Part shown: positions 4,836 to 8,175 of the stretch, in pieces
Layout of the letters: the number at the start of each line of letters is the position of its first letter
How positions within the stretch are numbered: the stretch's first letter is position 1
Assembly (NCBI GenBank): GCA_007120685.1
Contig: SKNG01000132.1
Coordinates: forward strand, 1-8,175
Direction of reading: 5' to 3'
DNA: 8,175 nt
Source of the DNA: Paracoccaceae bacterium
GTDB taxonomy: Bacteria; Pseudomonadota; Alphaproteobacteria; Rhodobacterales; Rhodobacteraceae
Made by a program: the position numbers and the translations under genes
Notes under the pieces: generated by a model
Database searches by the model: none
Seen by the model: only the letters and a program-made list of their open reading frames with translations
Told to the model about the DNA's origin: nothing

Positions 4836-6285
4836 GCCTAGCCAGTGTTTCGGCCATACGTGCCGGCAGCGCCTGCGCCCAGGCGCTGATCGTCCCGGCA
4901 CCCAGACAGACCACCATGTCACCGGGCCGCGCATGGGCGCGCACCAGTGCCAAGAGATCGTCCTCGCTGCCGACCGGGCTGGGCGGCCGGCCGCGCGCGG
5001 CCATCGCCGCGATCAGCGCCTCGGTCGTGGCGCCCGGGATCGGCGCCTCGCCCGCCGGATAGACCGGCAAGAGGCCCACCGCATCGGCTGCGTCGAAACA
5101 GGCGACGAAATCGTCGAACAGCCGATGCAGCCGGGAATAGCGGTGCGGCTGATGCACGGCGATCACCCGGGCGCCGGGCGCCACCGACTGACGCGCGGCG
5201 CGCAGCACCGCGGCAATCTCTACCGGGTGGTGGCCATAGTCGTCGATCACCGCCACGCCGCCGACCTCGCCCACCCGGGTAAAGCGTCGCGCAACGCCGG
5301 TGAAACCCGCCAGAGCGGCCCGGATCGCCGCATCGTCAACCCCGGCATGCAGCCCCACCGCCACCGCCGCAAGGGCGTTGCAGACATTGTGCTCGCCCGG
5401 CATGGGCAGCGTGCAGTTTTCAATTATCCGATCTTCGCCACCCGTTCGGACCCTGATATCGAAAAAGCCCTTGCCCTTTTCGAATGTCAGACGTTCGACG
5501 CCCAGGTCGGCCCCCGGATGCAGGCCATAGGTGACCACCCGCCGGTCAGTGACCGACCGGGCCAGCGCCGCGACCTCCGGGTGATCGGTGCAAAGCACTG
5601 CCAGCCCGTGAAAGGGGATCCCCTGGACAAAGGCGCGGAAGGCGTCGCGCAGCCGGTCCAGATCGCCCCAATGCTCCATATGCTCGGGGTCGATATTGGT
5701 GACGATGGCGACATGAACCGGCAGGCGGTTGAACGAGCCGTCGCTCTCGTCGGCCTCGACCACCATCCAGTCGCCGCCACCCGCGCGCGCGTTCGACCCA
5801 TAGGCATGGATGACGCCGCCATTGATCACCGTGGGCGCCAGCCCGCCGCCGTCCATCAGCGCGGCCACCAGCGTGGTGGTGGTGGTCTTGCCATGCGTGC
5901 CGGCCACAGCCACGGTGCGGCGCAGGCGCATCAGTTCGGCCAGCATCTCCGACCGGTGAACCACCGGCAGCCCGCGCGCCCGCGCCGCCGCCAGTTCGGG
6001 GTTGTCCTCGCTGATCGCGGTGGATACCACCAACAGCCGCGCCGCGCCCAGGTTCCCGGCTGCCTGCGGGGTGAAGATCTGCGCGCCCAGCCCGGCCAGA
6101 CGGTCGGTGATGGCGCTGGGCTTCAGGTCGGACCCCTGCACGGCAAAGCCGTCATGCAGCAGGATTTCGGCGATGCCGGACATGCCGATGCCGCCGATGC
6201 CGATGAAATGCACCGGCCCCAGCGCCCGGGGCATCAGGCTGTGCGGGCGGACCGGACTGGGCGTTGGCATGTCGGATGCCGGCAT
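4828..6285 (-). CDS. murC: UDP-N-acetylmuramate--L-alanine ligase (MurC)
   Basis: Cytoplasmic Mur ligase that uses ATP to attach L-Ala to UDP-MurNAc, the first amino acid of the stem peptide. It has 485 residues, a normal length. The N-terminal domain carries VHFIGIGGIGMSGIAEIL (about 25-42), the MurC UDP-binding signature. The ATP loop is GTHGKTTTTT (129-138). The central domain shows EADESDGSF (177-185) and NIDPEHMEHWG (197-207), followed by GEHNVCNALAA (297-307). The C-terminal domain has DDYGHHPVEI (348-357), HQPHRYSR (378-385) and CLGAGTISAW near the end. I chose the ATG at 6285, which has AAAGG about 8-9 nt upstream; ATG at 6270 is less well placed, and longer forms overlap murG. It lies 31 bp after murG, and its stop overlaps gene A by 8 bp. 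No key residue appears to be missing. Confidence 0.98.
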   Translation of the reverse strand: MPASDMPTPSPVRPHSLMPRALGPVHFIGIGGIGMSGIAEILLHDGFAVQGSDLKPSAITDRLAGLGAQIFTPQAAGNLGAARLLVVSTAISEDNPELAAARARGLPVVHRSEMLAELMRLRRTVAVAGTHGKTTTTTLVAALMDGGGLAPTVINGGVIHAYGSNARAGGGDWMVVEADESDGSFNRLPVHVAIVTNIDPEHMEHWGDLDRLRDAFRAFVQGIPFHGLAVLCTDHPEVAALARSVTDRRVVTYGLHPGADLGVERLTFEKGKGFFDIRVRTGGEDRIIENCTLPMPGEHNVCNALAAVAVGLHAGVDDAAIRAALAGFTGVARRFTRVGEVGGVAVIDDYGHHPVEIAAVLRAARQSVAPGARVIAVHQPHRYSRLHRLFDDFVACFDAADAVGLLPVYPAGEAPIPGATTEALIAAMAARGRPPSPVGSEDDLLALVRAHARPGDMVVCLGAGTISAWAQALPARMAETLARHG

Positions 6286-6316
6286 GAAACGGGCCTTTCG
6301 CTGTGATGCGCCGGGC

Positions 6317-7480
6317 TTACCCCTGGGCGGGATCATTGCCAAGCGGATCGCCGCCGCTTGCACCGTGCCCGGCCACCTGCTCGGCCAGATCGGCCAGCCG
6401 GGACGCGGCATCCGGCACCCCCAGCGCCTGCGCCGCCTCGGCCATGGACTGCGCGCCGGCGGCGCTCTGCAGGATGCCGGCCAGATGCTCGGCCAGAACC
6501 CGCGCGGTCAGCATCCGTTCGGGGATCACCACCGCCGCCTGCGCCTCTGACAGGGCGCGGGCATTGGCCGCCTGATGGTCGCGCGCGGCCTTGGCATAGG
6601 GCACCAGCACCGCGGGCCGGCCGATCACCGTCAGATCGGCGATGGTGGAGGCGCCGGCGCGGGCGATGACCAGTTGCGCCTCGGAAAACCGCCGCGGGAT
6701 GTCGTCGAAGAAGGGCGCCACCTCGGCGGGCAGGCCGGCCTCGGTATAGCTGGCTGTCACGCGGTCGATATCCTCGGGCCGGGCCTGATGGGCGATGCGC
6801 AGATGCGCGCGCAGCCCCTCGGGCAGGGCGGCCAGCGCGGCGGGCACGGTGTCGGACAGGATCCGCGCACCCTGGCTGCCGCCCACCACCACCACGCTCA
6901 TCGGATAATTGCCGGGGGGGATATAGGGCGCACCGGCCTTGGCACGCACGGCGGCGCGCACCGGGTTGCCGGTATGCGCGCCCTCCACCCCGGACGGCAG
7001 CGCCGTGGGCCAGGTGCCGCAGGCCACGGCATCGACCCGGCGCGCGAACACCTCGTTCACCCGCCCCAGCACCCCGTTCTGTTCATGGATCAGCCGCGGC
7101 ACGCGCAAGAGCCAGGCCGCCCCCAGCGCCGGCACCGCCGGATAGCCGCCAAAGCCCGCCACCAACGCCGGGCGGTTCAGCACCATGCCGCCGGCGGCCT
7201 TCAGCACCCCGCCCAGGATTCGCAAGGGCACCATCAGCCGCGCCAGCATGCCGCCCCGCGCGAAAGTGGCCGCGGGCACGACCCGGCGCGCCACGGCGTC
7301 GGGAAAGGCGCCGGCGTAGCGCGCGCCACGCGCGTCAGTGGACAGCACCACCCGCCAGCCGCGGGCCAGCAGTTCCTCGGCCAGCGCCTGGGCAGGAAAC
7401 ATGTGCCCGCCGGTGCCCCCGGCAGCGATCACGGCCAGCGGTGCCCGGCCGGCCCGTTTTCCTGCCCGCATGCCGCCCAT
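6317..7480 (-). CDS. murG: MurG, UDP-GlcNAc:lipid I GlcNAc transferase
   Basis: Peripheral inner-membrane GT28 glycosyltransferase that converts lipid I to lipid II. It has 387 residues, slightly longer than E. coli MurG. The N-terminal glycine-rich loop is AAGGTGGHMFPAQALAEEL (19-37). IHEQNGVLGRVNE (131-143) and TGNPVR (170-175) follow. The donor-binding domain opens with VVVVGGSQGAR (196-206) and contains ARAGASTIADL (273-283) and PAVLVPYAKAARDHQAANA (289-307). Asp282 sits where E. coli MurG has Glu269, a conservative change that is, as I recall, common in related bacteria. The C-terminal tail after ~370 is Gly/Pro/Asp-rich and probably disordered. The ATG at 7480 shares one base with the ftsW stop (TGATG), with AGGG 3-4 nt before it. 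A second ATG three codons later is possible. Flanking ftsW and murC support the call. Confidence 0.98.
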   Translation of the reverse strand: MGGMRAGKRAGRAPLAVIAAGGTGGHMFPAQALAEELLARGWRVVLSTDARGARYAGAFPDAVARRVVPAATFARGGMLARLMVPLRILGGVLKAAGGMVLNRPALVAGFGGYPAVPALGAAWLLRVPRLIHEQNGVLGRVNEVFARRVDAVACGTWPTALPSGVEGAHTGNPVRAAVRAKAGAPYIPPGNYPMSVVVVGGSQGARILSDTVPAALAALPEGLRAHLRIAHQARPEDIDRVTASYTEAGLPAEVAPFFDDIPRRFSEAQLVIARAGASTIADLTVIGRPAVLVPYAKAARDHQAANARALSEAQAAVVIPERMLTARVLAEHLAGILQSAAGAQSMAEAAQALGVPDAASRLADLAEQVAGHGASGGDPLGNDPAQG

Positions 7481-8175
7481 CAGCCCTGGCGCCCCCGCGT
7501 CAGAAGGATATCGCCAATCTCACCCTGCGGGCGGCTGCGCGTCAAGGCCAGCAGGACACCCATCATCAGCCCCATCGCCACCAGCGACGACCCGCCATAG
7601 CTGACGAAGGGCAGGGTCATGCCCTTGGCCGGCAACAGCCGCACCGCCACGCCCATGTTGATCATCGCCTGGGCCGAGAACAGCGCCACGATCCCGGCGC
7701 CGGCCAGCCGCACGAAAAGGTCACGCTCGCGCATCAGCCGCGAGATCGCGCGCAGACAGATCATCGCGTAAAGACCGATGATGAAGACCACCAGCACCAG
7801 CCCGTATTCCTCGGCCGCCACGGCGATGATGAAATCGGTATGCGCATCGGGCAGTTGCCATTTCACCTGCCCCTCGCCGACCCCCATGCCGAAGAGTCCG
7901 CCTTCCTGGATGGCGGCAGTGGCGTAGCCCAGCTGCGAGCGGGCATCCACCTCGGACGCCAGAAAGCCGTCGATGCGCCGGGCGAAATGCTGCGAGCCGT
8001 GATAGGCCATGCTGCCGCCTACCAGCACCGCCCCGGCCAGCACCATGATGATCAGCATCGAGGCCCCGGAGACGAAATACATCACGCCCCAGGTAAACAG
8101 GATCAGCGCCGCCTGGCCGAAATCCGGCTGGATGACCAGCAGGAACACCGAGGCGAAGACCAGGGCCAGCGACAG
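7480..8175 (-). CDS. ftsW: FtsW, septal peptidoglycan polymerase (C-terminal part; 5' end outside the window)
   Basis: FtsW is the SEDS-family polymerase that, with FtsI, builds septal glycan strands from lipid II. The last 231 codons are visible; the frame is open to the window edge (starting LSLALVFASVFLLVIQPDFGQ), so the gene begins beyond 8175. Diagnostic motifs are QPDFGQAALIL, the loop residues HFARRIDGFL, QLGYATAAIQEGGLFGMGVGEG, KWQLPDAHTDFIIAVAAEEYG, and LPAKGMTLPFVSYGGSSLVAMG near the C-terminus. INMGVAVRLLPAKG and the DAHTDFI motif match FtsW, and adjacency to murG favours FtsW over RodA. Several membrane spans are evident, and the short tail (TRSRPQGEIGDILLTRGRQG) is cytoplasmic by inference. 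The stop overlaps the murG ATG by one base. Confidence 0.97.
   Translation of the reverse strand: MSLALVFASVFLLVIQPDFGQAALILFTWGVMYFVSGASMLIIMVLAGAVLVGGSMAYHGSQHFARRIDGFLASEVDARSQLGYATAAIQEGGLFGMGVGEGQVKWQLPDAHTDFIIAVAAEEYGLVLVVFIIGLYAMICLRAISRLMRERDLFVRLAGAGIVALFSAQAMINMGVAVRLLPAKGMTLPFVSYGGSSLVAMGLMMGVLLALTRSRPQGEIGDILLTRGRQG

Noticed and set aside
4642..6306. 554-residue plus-strand open frame opposite murC
   Set aside because: Large only because stops are rare in GC-rich DNA; the opposite strand encodes MurC with all its motifs.
6286..6411. N-terminal extension of murC to 6411
   Set aside because: It would overlap murG by nearly 100 bp and add a non-conserved Trp/Pro-rich leader; the ATG at 6285 fits the family length.
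6575..7600. 341-residue plus-strand open frame opposite murG and ftsW
   Set aside because: Antisense shadow with a composition rich in Gly, His and Gln; no recognisable motif.

Overview
The window is a continuous piece of a division and cell-wall (dcw) cluster. Every supported gene lies on the minus strand, so transcription runs from high to low coordinates: ftsW (C-terminal part) - murG - murC - four small membrane-protein genes - murB - ddl - ftsQ - ftsA (N-terminal part). The very high GC content, the tight stop/start overlaps and the flavour of the proteins (FtsQ with an SRLAYR..RLWLTPLFRR stretch before its membrane anchor, FtsA beginning MTDLYQSQRAMR, Ddl with ETNTQPGMTPTSL) suggest an alphaproteobacterium, most likely of the Rhodobacterales (Paracoccus/Rhodobacter-like). 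This placement rests on remembered family features, not on a search.

Layout: 7480-8175 is the C-terminal part of FtsW, the septal glycan polymerase. 6317-7480 is MurG, which makes lipid II, and 4828-6285 is MurC, which adds L-Ala to UDP-MurNAc. 3377-4835 holds four small multi-span membrane proteins of unknown function, named A to D here in transcription order. A, B and D share one architecture and look like tandem paralogues. 2442-3380 is MurB, 1411-2334 is Ddl, 170-1423 is FtsQ, and 1-173 is the start of FtsA. No convincing gene lies on the plus strand, and no RNA gene, CRISPR array or insertion sequence was seen.

How the parts work together: MurB and MurC act in sequence on UDP-MurNAc, Ddl supplies the D-Ala-D-Ala dipeptide, MurG finishes lipid II, and FtsW polymerises it at the septum. 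FtsQ and FtsA belong to the divisome that positions this synthesis. Most junctions overlap or nearly touch (1-bp ftsW/murG, 8-bp murC/A, 4-bp D/murB, 13-bp ddl/ftsQ, 4-bp ftsQ/ftsA), which implies co-transcription and translational coupling. Only two gaps of any size exist, each 107 bp (2335-2441 and 4459-4565).

The known genes are ordinary. The parts worth a second look are the small-membrane-protein family between murC and murB, the shared sequence blocks in the two 107-bp gaps, the alternative hairpins in front of ddl, and the long low-complexity N-terminus of FtsQ with its 12-bp tandem repeat. I did not find strong evidence for a wholly new system; the membrane-protein cluster is the best candidate.
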